Source: Liolophura sinensis
Lineage: Eukaryota; Mollusca; Polyplacophora; Chitonida; Chitonidae
Assembly (NCBI RefSeq): GCF_032854445.1
Contig: NC_088307.1
Location: 23,631,953 to 23,695,952, forward strand
DNA length: 64,000 nt
Direction: 5' to 3'
The notes under the pieces were generated by a model. It saw nothing but the letters and a program-made list of their open reading frames with translations. It made no database searches and had not been told where the DNA came from. Below, piece by piece: positions 36,144 to 48,522 of the stretch (position 1 is the stretch's first letter; each line of letters starts with the position of its first letter). The position numbers were made by a program, and so were the translations under genes.

Positions 36144-36302
36144 ATGAAGACCAACTGCAGTAGCAGAAGCTGATGACTCATTACACCATGACTTCATCAG
36201 TGACGCTAAACCATCACCTTCTCTAACTTCCTCAGAAAACAATGCTGATGTCTGCGAAGGATTTGCCGCATAGATTCCTGCCTTGAGACCAGCGAACACA
36301 TG
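36144..36302 (-). CDS. possible internal exon, unknown protein
   Basis: On the minus strand, 159 nt (53 codons) are open between an acceptor-like GTTGGTAG and a donor CTTCAT|GTGAGT, phase 0 at both ends. The peptide has balanced, protein-like composition: it begins HVFAGLKAGIYAAN, continues through SALFSEEVREGDGLASL, and ends SATAVGLH. I recognise no family. The pyrimidine tract before the acceptor is poor, and the acceptor TAG is itself the in-frame stop. A second open stretch upstream on the same strand (about 36521-36740) could belong to the same locus but has no clear splice sites. Confidence 0.35.
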
Positions 36303-36920
36303 CTACCAACATACCCCTATGCCCAGTAGCTAGCTTATTGATTGGTTTTAACCGACAAACTAGGCAGGCAAGGGGACGTTATTACAGGGCCTGTAACTGA
36401 TGCACCGTACACCAGTTAGCTGCTGTCTATAACCTCCACCAAACTAGACTTAAGAGCATCATGTCTGGACACACAAAGGCCTACATCTTTGACAGCAAAA
36501 TTGCTTATTTATGTGCTGGGCTAAATTATTTCTGTCTCATCTTGAAAATATTCACAAGCTTCATTTGTTCTATAAGTGGCGATCCCACGAACCCTTGTCC
36601 GTTGAAGTAGAAGCAATTTCTCTGAATCACAACAAATTGTAGTTGGTTTTAGAAGGACAAGATGGACGTATAAATGGAGGATGACAGGTTTAATGGCCAG
36701 CTCATGTCCAAGTGCATGGGAAACGACTGTCCTCTTCAATGCAAATGTCAGCTACACCGAGTAGGTGTTTCATTTTAAGTTCTGTGTAGCTCTTCCAAGA
36801 ACATCAGTGTAAAAGGTTTGTTTGTCTCTTTTAAGTCAGTTTGAAGATCATTCTTATCATACCACATGGATACCAATTAATGCAGTAAAATTTTGCTGCC
36901 TGAGGAGAGGAATGACCAGC
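36303..36920. other. no firm gene; possible decayed coding fragment
   Basis: A 72-codon minus frame at 36521-36739 has a fairly protein-like reading ending in a stop, but I recognise no domain. Confidence 0.3.
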
Positions 36921-36924
36921 TCAG

Positions 36925-37250
36925 TATTAGATACAAAACTCGGTCCTGACCACGAGGCACAAAAACTGTGGGTTCAATCCCGGCCCTTGCTCTAACTGTT
37001 TTGACGGGACCCTAACTGGTGAAAATTAGGCTGTTGGGTGTCTTATACACCAGTCGAGTCTTCTACATTCCTTGAAGACCACTTGTGTTCTACCAATACA
37101 ACCTGCACTGCTAAGTGGGTGCAAAACATGTGGGAAAGTAACTTGCCAAAGGTTGGTGGTTTACTTCAGGTACCCCAGTTTCCTCTAGCTATAGAAACCG
37201 GCCGCCACTGGATACCTAAAAAATTCTTGATCATGGGGGTAAAAAGAACA
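36925..37250 (+). repeat. old SINE-like repeat (family D)
   Basis: B-box-like GGGTTCAATCCCGG near 36971, then a body with CTTGCCAAAGGTTGGTGGTT and CCCCAGTTTCCTC, and a diverged module ACCGGCCGCCACTGG...AAAAATTCTTGATCATGGGG. The layout is like SINE-A, but the body differs. Confidence 0.6.
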
Positions 37251-37467
37251 ACTAAAAATTTGATAAAATGATTTCTTGTAATAGACCTTTGTGACAAAGT
37301 TCAGGAATATGAGAAATAATTATTTACATAACCAGCTAGGTCTAAGTCTTACGATGTGGTCGGGAGTATAATTGTAGAAGCAAAAAACTTTCCTATAAAG
37401 TATCCAGCAGAATATACCGATTCAAATATTCACCTCCAGTGCACTTTCTAAAAAATTTTTATTTGTA

Positions 37468-37615
37468 ATTTATTTATTTATATATTTGATTGGTGTTTTA
37501 CGCTGTACTCAAGAATATTTCACTTATACCACGGCGGCCAGTATTATGGTGGGAGGAAACCGGGCAGAGCCCGAGGGAAACCCACGACCGACAATCTGCA
37601 GGTTGCTGGCAGACC
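37468..37615 (-). repeat. SINE-A, 5'-truncated
   Basis: (ATTT)n, then module TGGTGTTTTACGCTGTACTC, core and GGGAAACCCACGACC; it stops at the TTGCTGGCAGACC segment, before the head. No clear duplication was seen. Confidence 0.85.
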
Positions 37616-37619
37616 TATT

Positions 37620-38210
37620 TAATGTAATGAAAACATCTGTTACATAAAACAAGGTAGGGTTAATCTGTGATCTATGAATAATTTAATGCTAACTTTGGAC
37701 TGAACATCAACGCAACTGAAATTACAGCATAAAAAGCCTTTTTCAACTAAGAGTTTGAAGAACTTGACCTACAGTTACTACTATGCGGTGCTCTAGTTCA
37801 GTTCATTCAATTGAAAAATCTGTCGATAATTCATGAGTTTTGCAATAACAATGCCATTAAATAGCAATTTCTGATGGCTATGAACCCCAGGTGGTTAGCG
37901 CTGATATCAGGAACAGATTAAGCCGTATAAATGATTCGGCTCGCATTTAAGCTGATCGTTATAGACTAGGACATTTTTTTCTAGGCTGTTTAATCATCAA
38001 CGTTGATTTATCTTCTCATTTATGGCAGTTAAACTCAACGCGTGCTTCATATAACGCTGGACACTTGACCTCAAGTGGGAGTCTCTGTGTTCAGGTGTGT
38101 TAAGAACGGAGCAAGATCACATGGTCCTAGACACTATGTCATGACTTTTACTATTTTACTATTAGCGACAAGGACAATGCTGGTTTTATAATTCAAATTA
38201 ATCACGGCCC
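37620..38210. other. no gene recognised
   Basis: AT-rich unique sequence. Confidence 0.5.
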
Positions 38211-38224
38211 CTCGAATATGCCAC

Positions 38225-38592
38225 ACCGGCCCGGATAGCACAGTTGGTAGAGCGTCCGCTTCGGGACCGGTAGATCCATGATCAATCCTTGATCGAGTCA
38301 CACCTAAGACTGTAAAAGAGGAAGTTGTAACTTCCTCGCTTGGCATTCAGCATGAAGGGGATAGTGCAACGACTGGTTGACCCGTATCAGTATAATGGCT
38401 TGGGCGGGGCGGCTTACTTGCCTTCGGTAAGTCGTCTCAGTGAAGCACCACTAAATAAAAGAGCGGTGGAAATCCGTCCTGCAACAAGGAGGCACATTAC
38501 ACGTACATGCACCCTAATGATTCCTTCGTCGTCATATGACTGAAAAATTGTTGAGTACGACGTTAAACCCCAAGCACTCACTCACGCACTCA
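38225..38592 (+). repeat. SINE-B, full length, with perfect target-site duplication
   Basis: Complete copy: head CCGGCCCGGATAGCACAGTT, anticodon-arm-like GCGTCCGCTTCGGGACCGG, B-box-like GATCAATCC, body, 3' module GACTGAAAAATTGTTGAGTA and (ACTC)n tail. A perfect 14-bp duplication, ctcgaatatgccac, lies at 38211-38224 and 38593-38606, so insertion is relatively recent. Confidence 0.95.
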
Positions 38593-38909
38593 CTCGAATA
38601 TGCCACTGTCACTGCATTTTCGGCTCGCCTCAAATCGAAACAAATGCGACCCACAAATCCTCGTATGTATCCCGTCTCTACTTTCCCGGAAGGAAAACAG
38701 TCACATCGAACATCCATTGATACATCCCATGAATATTCATACTCCGTTCTCCATTGTTAGGAAATCCTAGTGGCCACGTCACTTGAGTAGTTCTGAGTAG
38801 TTGGCGTTTATAATATACAGTTTTGGTTTTATTCTTCAAACCGAAGTCAGTGTTGTGTGGTTTGGTCTAAATCAAGTTGAGCTACATGCACAGTGTATGT
38901 AGCTAACTC

Positions 38910-39117
38910 CTCAAGCTGCATGACCTTTTTGTATACGAAAGAGCAACTTTCAGCGCAATTTTCGGAATAGTATTTTGGACACAAAACTACATTAGTCAGA
39001 TTGGCCAGTTGCAAGGCTTCCACAAAAAGTGTATCATATTATCAGTCAAAACCGAATAATGCCTTCAGAATATACTTGAATAAATACATTGCAAACATAC
39101 GAAAAAGAATTACAGCA
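38910..39117 (+). mobile_element. MITE-like repeat M1
   Basis: CTCCTCAAGCTGCATGACC at the left; interior AAAGAGCAACTTTCAGCGC and CAAGGCTTCCACAAAAAGTG; right end ATACGAAAAAGAATTACAGC, lacking part of the inverted repeat. Confidence 0.75.
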
Positions 39118-42100
39118 CCAAGATTTGTATATGGGACTTAAAATTTAAAGAGGAGCTAAAAAATATGGATTTACTTTTGATCCGAATTAAACCAGCAATG
39201 TCGACTCACAGAGATGAGCAGAGATTATAGAACCCTTTACATCCTAGAAACCCTTCCTGGAATTTAAACTGAATTTAAAAACCTGTATAAAAAAAAAAAA
39301 TCAATTTGTCATTTAAAAAAAAAGGGTGGATTCAATTATAATTCAATTAAAGCTAAATTGTGTTTCTGAAGTGAGTATAGGGAACATAATATCTGGCATT
39401 TATTCCACTCTTCGCAATTCACATACTGTGATCTTGCATTAGTACAGTATAACTGGAAAGTTTAAATCTGATCAACCAATTACCCAATTAATGTATAGCT
39501 GTAAATATAACCCCTACAAAATAAATTCTAAAAAAAAATCACCCTTGAGAAACCACCTTTGAATAATGAATTGAAAATTGATCAACAATAACATTCCAAA
39601 CATGGGAAAATTATATTCTAACTATTAACATGCATGTACATAATCAATCACACCTACACTTCTCCACACCTGAGTATATAATGCAGAGCCCACGTTTAAC
39701 GATGAACCAGGTACAGCTAAACCTATGTACCTAACCTAACCTAACCCTCTGTGCCCATCCTTCTGTAAATTAAGTTGGTTATAAACTAAGCCACAATGTA
39801 AACTAATGTTGATACACGCACTCCCACTATGGCCTATGGTTACATGTAAGTCTGTACATCATAATCAGGTCATATACATTTACACATTAGTATTACGGGA
39901 TATGTATTCGGAATTATATGCATTTTAAACACTTCAAACACAGTTATCTCCACACATTAATTTAAATAATGGACTTAATTGTTTCGCTAAAATACATAAA
40001 ATCTGGCAAAGGAATTAAGTTAATTTACAAGGCCCATTTATAATAAGTGCACCAAAACTTGACTTCCAGTTGCCGTTTAAAAACAACACACAATTACAGT
40101 AATAACATTAGGGAACATCTACCGGATTTAGCTATAATGTAAGATAGTATTAAAATTGTAAACTCAGACTTACGCTCTTACAAGGTTGGAATGTCCCAAT
40201 AAAGCTTTTTGCCACTTGTACCTGAATGACATAGCATCAGGAAATACCTTGCTCACCTGATAAAGTTAGTAAACAGGTGGGTAAGATATGCAGTAAAAAA
40301 AAAAAAGCTATTAAACTTGCCACCCCCTTTTTTTTTCCCCACATGTATACATTTTATGTGAGTCCTATATTGCTCAGATCAGCTAGCAGGTGCTTCATAG
40401 GTTATAAGATATCATAAAAATCACTGTACTCCTATACCTTTTCTACACAAGGTCTTTTCTTCCACCCCTCTCCCCCACACTCTTCTTTCTCCCTTTTACC
40501 CTAGCCACTGAATGAATCAATGGTGCATAAAACCGTGCCAAGTGTATAACAAATTCGAAAAGGCTGCAGAGAGACGTCATATAAACAGATATATCAATCA
40601 GAAAATATAAAAAAGAATGAAAAAAAAAAAAAAATGAGCATATTTTCATCCCGACTAACTGGAAAATCTACCTGGGAAATGTATGATTGCTCTTGCATTT
40701 GTCAGGTAGAAAGATTTACAGCCCATTATTATGCAGCCGCCATGTCATATATACTGTATAAAGCCGGGCAGCAGGATGTGCCCGACAGTTGTTAAGGTGC
40801 AGACACACAACTGCTGGCATACAGATGTTGTTCAATACTGGCCTTAGGCAGGGAAATTCTCAATTCCTCGGCTAACTCTCAATGTGGGGGATCTTGGTGG
40901 CAAATTAGGGCTGCACATCTGCCAATATGGCGTTAAAGTCTGTAGTTTATAAACCACAAAGTCTGTCAATAATTTGGAAGATCGAGTTCAATCTGAGTCT
41001 CAAGGGTAAGGACCTCCAGCTTCCCCCTTACATAAAACCGACAGCATGCCATCACATACATGAACAATGGCAATCAACACAAAATGATGGCATTTGCTGA
41101 TTTTATAGTTTTACATGTTTATGAACAAAAAAGTGGAATCCAGTCCATGGGACAAGCCTTGGCATAGCTTGCGTGAACTCAAAAAATACATTTACAATAA
41201 ATGTAACAATTAAATACACCTGAACAGGTATATGCCATGGACACATCCAAACCAGGGTTAACCAAAACGTTCAACTGAGCACAGACACTTTCCCATATCA
41301 TCAAAATACCTCCTCTTATTTTATACTGGTGAACAACTGCGATTTGATCATGTAGACACCTTAATTTTAATTTGGAAAAAGAAACTTAAATAAAAAAAAT
41401 AAAAAATAAAAGGCCATTCTAAAATCAAATAATTTATTCACAATATACCTGTGGACAAACAACCGGTTAAGTCAATGGCCCATGTTAAAAAAAAGGATGC
41501 CCATGTTAAGAGATAGGATGCCCTTGTTACAAGACACATGTATACTAAGGATGTCAAAAATTTAAGCAAAGGACAGAGCAGGTCGAATAACTGAGCTGCA
41601 GGTCACAGCTATAATTAAAACTGTCAAAAAGAAATAGTAAATTGAATAAAAAAGAGAAAACCATAAAACATGTATAAGACTTCCCAAAAGTTGAAGTAGT
41701 ACATACCCATGTATATAAGCCAGTGTAGAAAACACCTACAAATATGCCTGCACTGTCATACTACTTCCACTCTCACCTGCCAGGCTTACTACTGACATAT
41801 ACCTGTAGGCATCCAGCCTAACCTCATCTGTACATATTACGGGCTAACAGCTGTCCTAATTAACAGTAGGGCTAACTTACCTGGCAGCTAATATTAACAC
41901 CTTCTTATTAACATTCACATCACCCACCTATTCATCCTCTATCTAAGCCCAGAATGATCTACCAGTACATCTTTTAGTAATTAGGGAAATCGTTAGCCTG
42001 TTGACACCTGCTGATTTTGTCACGGCTGATGACACATGCGATTAGCCGGAAACACACACTTAACGGTGAAATCCAGGCTTCTTCGGTAGCTATAATAATA

Positions 42101-42136
42101 TTGCTTCTGCTTTAATATAATATAACAATTTGGCTT
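39118..42136. other. long stretch with no gene recognised
   Basis: Three kilobases of AT-rich sequence with poly(A) and poly(T) runs. No exon, repeat family or RNA gene that I can support. Confidence 0.5.
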
Positions 42137-42352
42137 TTTATAGTGTACGCTGTCCAGGTTCAAGTCTACCTGATGTTGGATTTCTCTCCAGGCTGTACAT
42201 GGGAAGGCCTGCCAGAAACCTACGGATGGTTGTGGCTCCCCTTCCCCCAGGCTCTGCCCGATTTCCTCCCACCATAAATGTTGATCACTGTTGTATAAGG
42301 GAAATATTCTTCAGTACAGCATAAAATAACAATGAAACAAACAAATAAATTA
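42137..42352 (+). repeat. SINE-A, aged copy
   Basis: A diverged head end (GTTCAAGTCTACC), body CATGGGAAGGCCTGCCAG, core TCCTCCCACCATAAATG, module TTCAGTACAGCATAAAA and an (AAAC/AAAT)n tail. Confidence 0.82.
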
Positions 42353-43865
42353 ATACTGTAATACTGTTATCTACAGGTACATTAATAGTCCGATGGGTAT
42401 TTCCCTTTGGTCTTGCGGTGAACTGTGGGCCTTGGTCCCAAACATCAATGCACATTTTGTCACAACTGGTGCAGCATGCCAGCTAACTTGAGTTGAGGAG
42501 TTAAATAAATTAAGTGCTGATTTTGATCCCTTGCAGAATCCATGTGATTCACTGCCCTTGTCATAAAGCCGTAACATGATAAAAAATGTTTGCCTACATG
42601 TAGCAGGGTAAAGCATTTGTCCACCTAACAGGCTAGGGCGAATTTCCGTTTCAGTCTAGTAGGAGAGGTAAATGCTTAGCCTCCATGGTAGGTGGTTCAA
42701 ACCCAAGTAGGTCCCGTCACACCATGACACTAAGCTCCCTATGCTGAAATTGACATAATATTCTGCCTCACTGTATCACCATGCAACAATATCAAAAATT
42801 CATACCAATCGAAAATTTTATAAAACTACCAGCCTTTGGCAAGTAAATGACCAGCTTTCCCTACTGTGAGCATCCACTTACCCCCACCACAGGGAAAGCT
42901 CAATGTGTGTGCCATATACCGGTGGAAGACAAGGTGATCGCACATGAACTTCATGTAAGGCTACATTACTGGACTTATGAGCACTTAATACACTGCAAAT
43001 TGCCACTCAGAGGCCATGGCAACTTTAAAGGAATTACGGGATAATCAGGGACTCAATACCTGATTGTTCGCACGCTTATTCACCATTCTAAGATAGCTTC
43101 TCTCCTGTACTTTCTCTCTGCAGGTTTCATGATTAGGTTGCATGTTCATTTGTTCCCAAGGCAGGAACAAGACTACACATGCATGCGATGTAGCACATGT
43201 ATATTAGCCGAACTAATTCCAAGCCACGAGCATCTGGGCTCCTTGCAAGGCCCACGCTGGATGGAGGTGATAAATAACATGGAGCTAAAACCAGCTGATT
43301 TGTGCAGATTTCTGAAGTTTACAGTACGTACTGGACGCTGAAACGATGATATCTGAACTGTTTCCAGAAACAGTTTTTTAACCTAAAAGGTATAATTTTA
43401 AATATTTCAATGCTAAAATCTTCTTCAATGTCCATATGTATCTCACCTGGGTTAAATTGGCTTTGTTCGCACTTGCAGTACTCCTGAGTCATGTGACCAA
43501 TGATTGTGCTGATGACTGGCTCAGATTAGATATGACATTATTGCAAAACTATACGAATCTTTTGATCCTGCGACTGGTATCCTCAACCCGTCACAACCAG
43601 AGGTTCTCCCAATACACCTGTACATGACCTAGCAAAATCTGATCAATTCTAGATTTAGTATTATTTGTACATAAAATGTATATTAAATAATTCCTTATTT
43701 TTACTTTCGCCAATTGTTCAATAGGAATAATTACACGATGACAGTACACGTAAATATGCCTTTGCGCATCTTCAATTGATGAATCTTGGATTATGAATAT
43801 ACCTTACTTGCCCTGTAACAAACCCACCTGACCCAATCCAAGGCTTTAAAGTACGAGTGCTACCC
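42353..43865. other. no gene recognised
   Basis: Short open frames on both strands, including 43129-43341 after a TTTCTCTCTGCAG acceptor-like site, have no recognisable domain. Confidence 0.4.
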
Positions 43866-43869
43866 ATGT

Positions 43870-44390
43870 GTTAATTCTTACTTCAAAAACAATTCAACAA
43901 AACAAACATCCCTTTGGATTTTTTTATCCTACCTTGCATACACACATGTACATGTACGCACAGACTGGAGAAGAATTCTTACCTTAAAAACAATTCAATA
44001 AAAACAAGCATCTCTTGGATTTTTTGCACACTTGCATACATGTCTGCACAAAAAACTTCTTAGCAGTACCTTAAGAACAATTGCAAAGAAAACAAACGTC
44101 TCTTCAATGAGTTTTTTTTATCAGGCTTAACACATACCTCGACATGTATGTATTCACAGACTGGATGGAGTGGAATTCCTACCTTAAAAACAGCTCCAAA
44201 AAAACAAAAACCAAATGGCTCGTCAGCATTTTTTATCAGACTTAATACATAGGTCTACAAGAATGTACTTACGGACTGGAGAGGAATTCTTACCTTATCA
44301 ACAATTCGACAAAACAAGCGTCTCTTCGGGATTTACTATTAAGGCTTACGTACTTCTATGTGCGCGCAAACTGGAGAGGAATTTTGAATT
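43870..44390. repeat. degenerate tandem repeat of about 85-113 bp, five units
   Basis: Units start near 43875, 43976, 44061, 44174 and 44286 with AATTCTTACCTTAAAAACAA, followed by AACAAACRTCTCTT and a T-rich stretch. They are well diverged. Confidence 0.75.
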
Positions 44391-45000
44391 AAAGAGCTCT
44401 TATGTTCTCATCCCTCCGTTCCTGTCAACCCGCGAGACACAATATTCCCTGAACTCCCCGTGAAAATGACATTCTGCAAAATCTCAAGTTTCCATGGCAA
44501 CGCAGATTGAAGGTAGTGCCCAGCCAGTCGTTGCCAATCCATTTCCTCAGGGTGATACAAGCTAGGGGAAATATTGATGTGAAACGGACTTGCCGCTGTC
44601 ACATCACGTGCAACGACAACACTACAGCAACAGTTGGCAAGATCGCATGGAACAACAAACCGTCAATACATGATGAATGAAATAGTCATCACCATACAGC
44701 CTTCGGATCAAGCCACACGTGTATCGCTGTATAGCGTACACACCCATGCAGATAGGACAATGAAGGATTTTCCTCATTATACCTGATCATAATTCACATC
44801 TGATTTATTTTAACATTCAAGCTCTCTACACACCTTATTCACATCATTGATGTTTTCTGCTTTCACATCATTTAAACGTCTAATAATAAAAATAAAAATT
44901 TTATTTCATACCTGCAGTGTCCACATAAAAAAATGCAGAGGATATTTACTTACACGTAAATGCAGTAAAGAGAACTGCATCAGTATTAATTGACAATTTA
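44391..45000. other. no gene recognised
   Basis: Unique sequence without supported exons. Confidence 0.5.
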
Positions 45001-45004
45001 GTAC

Positions 45005-45085
45005 CTGTCTGATAAGATATTACCAGATTATCTTAGATAATCAGAGATAATAAGATATTATCACAAATAAGATATTATCAGACAG
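45005..45085. repeat. imperfect inverted repeat (hairpin)
   Basis: CTGTCTGATAAGATATTA at the left is nearly the reverse complement of AAGATATTATCAGACAG at the right; the 81-bp AT-rich stretch could fold into a hairpin. The centre also has ATAATCAGAGATAAT-type internal repeats. Confidence 0.8.
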
Positions 45086-45106
45086 CATTATGTCTATTCT
45101 TACCAT

Positions 45107-45290
45107 AATACCTCAACACTTTCACATGACAGAGCAATTTTCAATGCAAATGATGTGGATTTTTATTAAGATTTTGGAGACAAAACTACATTGGTTGGGC
45201 TGGCCAAGCTAAGGGTTTAACAAAAATGTACAGAGCCCTCAGGATATGATTGAATAAACATCTTACACACAAGTGATAAGGCTGAAGAAG
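45107..45290 (+). mobile_element. MITE-like repeat M1
   Basis: ATACCTCAACACTTTCACAT at the left, interior TTTTGGAGACAAAACTACAT and GGTTGGGCTGGCCAAGCTA, right end AAGTGATAAGGCTGAAGAAG. Confidence 0.75.
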
Positions 45291-45784
45291 TTAATCAATA
45301 CACGGCTAGTCTTACATATTATTTCACCAACTGATATAATATTGTTTATAGCAAAACATAATTAGCCAGCACAAGAAGCACTCTTATTAATAATAATTAT
45401 TAAGGATTCATTAATACCACATCAATATTATATTATGTTAATAATTGGCTGGGTGAGCAAAGAGCTGGAATAGGCGGGAGTCTTAAGTTTGCACTTTTAT
45501 TTCGTTGAAGGTGAAAAACTCCTATTCCACCATAAGACCTATGTCAGAAATGTTTGGCACCTATTTTTGATTACATTTAACTATAACATGGGCACATGAA
45601 AAAGTTTCACCAAACGTTATTTTCAGTAGACAAACAATGGAGAAAATCCAGTTGCTGAGGGCTTGTGGGCTTAAGAAACTCCTGGAGGAAAGCGATGTCA
45701 TTTGTGCCCCCAGAACACATCGAGACAGGTGATGACGAAGTCAGTGTCATCAAAAGTTGTCCAACATTTTTTAAAAGTGACAAC

Positions 45785-45920
45785 CATTCAAAGGTTGCTG
45801 GCAGACTTTCCCACGTACGTCCGGAGAGGACTTGACCTCACAGTGACCGCATTGTTGAAAGGCTCCTGGGTCAGTGCTCCGCACTGGCATACTAACCACC
45901 TCGGGTTAGGAGCCCACCTT
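45785..45920 (-). repeat. SINE-A head-side fragment
   Basis: Contains AAAGGTTGCTGGCAGACTTT, GTCCGGAGAGGACTTGACCTC, GACCGCATTGTTGAAAGGCT and a degraded head end ACTAACCACCTCGGG. The 3' module is missing. Confidence 0.7.
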
Positions 45921-46059
45921 CCCATTGTAAATATAACCGATCAAAGAAGCTAAATGGTCAAAAGTCTCCAATAAAACTCCTGCCCAGGTTCAGATGCTCA
46001 TTTACATAAGTCAGCAGATAACATGTGGTTAAAGTGCTGGCAAACTGCGACTATCATGC

Positions 46060-46215
46060 ATGCTGGCCACTGGCCTGAATGATTTTGAATTCATGTGCGT
46101 GAAGCCTGAGTGCTTGCAATTTCGGCCAAGTCTTAAAGGCAAGAGGTTTTTCAGGTACATAGCAAAAATCAGCGGTTTTCAAATCCAGGTACTCCAGTTT
46201 CCTCCACCCATAAGC
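46060..46215 (+). repeat. fragment resembling SINE family D
   Basis: A GGCCAAGTCTTAAAGGCAAG segment and CAGGTACTCCAGTTTCCTCC resemble 37160-37195. Low-confidence homology by eye. Confidence 0.35.
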
Positions 46216-46239
46216 CTTGAGTGTAGTGTTAACCACAAA

Positions 46240-47317
46240 CCAAATAGTAAGTAATGAAATGAACTGAAGTCAGGAGGTTTCTCATATACCTGCCGAAGGG
46301 CAATGGTTTAATTCCTCCAGCCTGATAAACCTGATGTAGTCATGTAGAATGAATATATATATAAGCTAGACTCCTAACACTGCAACTTTAAAGGAGAAGA
46401 AAACATAAATGATGCAAATTTTAGACAAAAGCTTGAAAGGTTATAATGTTATAAACATGGTCTTTAATATATTTTTTTTTTAATTTTTCCCTGGATGAAT
46501 GAAGGAAACTTTTAGGGGAAATGAGTATTTGAAAACACACCACCACATGGTATACATAGTCCTTGTATCGATGTCTTATAAGTACTTGATACGTGTCTGT
46601 TGAAAAGATATTAAAATGTAAATTTGTTCCTGAAATCTCAACAACTGTGTTCAATCTGAATTATGATAATATTAATAAATATATTAAAACTGTAAATATG
46701 ATTAAAATTCTGCCTAAGTAATATTGTTAAGTTATCTGACATCTGAGTAAAGCAAAATGTATAACACAAGCATTTAACACCATCATTTAAAACATTATTA
46801 TGCGAAGACAATATACCTGTATACCAAGACGTGATTCCAAATTATACTCACCATACAAAAGTTATTTTCATGTTTTTTTCTCTCCAAAAAATATTAAAGA
46901 TCATATTCACAAACAACTTTTCATATTCCTGACATCTTAAATTTACATCAGTTTTTGATTTTTTTTTATCCACCTTTAAATTCTACCTGATTTTTGCTGT
47001 TTACCCTGAATTTTCACTATTAAGATGGCATTTTATGTTAAAATGTGCATGTCATAATGATAACGTACAGTTATAAACCCATTCGGTGATCAAGACAACG
47101 CCCTCACAGTGTCCTAGCAACATGAAAGATCGTCACCGTCACCACACCGCCAAGACAAGCCCTTCTCCGTAGACTTGTAAATGTGTTTCTTGGCTCTCAA
47201 CAAGCACTGACAGTAAGGTGATGATCAATCGCTTCAGGGACTTCTTACTGATTGATTTCTTTTTAATTGCCAGTGCAGTTGTACTAACGTCTGATATACA
47301 TAACCTACATGATCTAC
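46240..47317. other. no gene recognised
   Basis: AT-rich unique sequence. Confidence 0.5.
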
Positions 47318-47522
47318 AATTTCACCCATTAAAGTGCATTTTTAGAGGCCAACAAATATCACAATTAAAATATTATTCTTAGTGCTGAACCTTTTTCAAG
47401 TAGATTATCATCCTGTGATCCAAGCCAACCTCGAAACACCTTTCTGAAATGAATAGAGCTCTCAGAAACAGGAAAAATGGGCAAGTCAGTCATGGATGAA
47501 ATTTATGGTTGTCTGGGGTATG
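47318..47522 (+). mobile_element. dispersed repeat M3 (MITE-like)
   Basis: AAGTGCATTTTTAGAGGCCA, AATATTATTCTTAGTGCTGA, CAAGTAGATTATCATCC and AACACCTTTCTGAAATGAAT match copies at 52404, 53752 and 58380. About 205 bp, non-coding; terminal inversion is weak. Confidence 0.7.
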
Positions 47523-47589
47523 TGTTCAGCTATACGTGAATGTAACGCAAATGTCAGGTCAAATTAAAACGACGTGCAGTACTAAATTA

Positions 47590-47763
47590 CACGACTTTCT
47601 TTCCTCCTCTCTAGAACTGTACATATGTCTCCTATGTGTCAACATTCACTGACAATATCCGGTACGACTTTCCATCCTTCTATCTAGAACTGTAAATATG
47701 TCTCCTATGTGTCAACATTCACTGACAATATCCGGTATGATCCGGTATGATCCGGTATGATCC
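47590..47763. repeat. two 73-74 bp units plus a nested 10-bp repeat
   Basis: The segment from ACGACTTTCTTTCC to AATATCCGGT is duplicated in tandem. The junction motif ATGATCCGGT is then repeated about three times at the right end. Confidence 0.88.
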
Positions 47764-47935
47764 ATCACTTTGTGGCTTCTCATTCATTGATTTGTTTTTA
47801 ATCTCAGGTACTGATGTCTGACACGTGCATCTGCTGAATAGAAAAGCTATATACACACAGGTATGATGAATGGCAGCTAGGCCACATTATACAAATAATA
47901 TCCACTATTCATTCGCATGATTTTACATGACAACT

Positions 47936-48215
47936 TCTGTGGCCTACTGGTTAGAGCGTCTGCTTCCAAGTCAGGAGGCCTGAGATCAACCCCAGGTCGG
48001 GTCATACCCACATGACAACAGACTTTACAATTGCACTTGTTGCTGCTTCGTGTGGGGCTCGGCAACTGAGAGGTTGGAACACGGGCCCAATGTCAGTATA
48101 AAGTAACCTTGTGGGCTGTCAATGGTCTGGTGTCTTTGGCATGATGCCTCACTTGGGCAGCACTTCAATTTGTAGCATGGACATGCCCTCCACAGGAAGA
48201 CACAGTATCATACCC
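47936..48215 (+). repeat. SINE-C, with tRNA-like head
   Basis: Head TGTGGCCTACTGGTTAGAGC (A-box) and GATCAACCCCAGG (B-box-like), body GCACTTGTTGCTGC and GGTCTGGTGTCTTTGGCATG, then a 3' end CCTCCACAGGAAGACACAGT shared with 26946-27110. Confidence 0.82.
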
Positions 48216-48444
48216 ACACCTGTAATCATTTGTCATACACGTAAAAACCCAAGCGTATATTCATGATCAGTGAGTCCCTTAGTGTGACAACATCTAATCC
48301 AATTTCCGATTCTCTCTCTTTCACACTGAGTGATTTATCAACGAAAATATTCTCACTAAAAAAAACTTGACCAAAAGTTTGATCAGTGGAACAACAGGAA
48401 TGTGACATAATCAGTAGGTAGCATAAAATAACTCGTTATTTATC

Positions 48445-48522
48445 TACTGGAGTGTTTTTTTTTACGGTGTACTCCGCAATATTTCGCTTATACGACAATG
48501 GCCAACATTATGGAGGAGTAAA
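48445..48522 (-). repeat. SINE-A 3' fragment
   Basis: Module TTTTTTTTACGGTGTACTCC, ATATTTCGCTTATACGAC and core CCAACATTATGGAGGAG; no further body. Confidence 0.65.

Noticed and set aside
38225-38300. tRNA-Pro gene
   Set aside because: The anticodon arm and boxes resemble tRNA-Pro, but the sequence continues into a SINE-B body with target-site duplications and there is no matching acceptor stem. The same applies to the heads at 31537 and 51949.
43436-43627. Small secreted protein (signal-peptide-like start)
   Set aside because: The hydrophobic N-terminus is suggestive, but there is no conserved cysteine pattern, no splice context and no recognised family.
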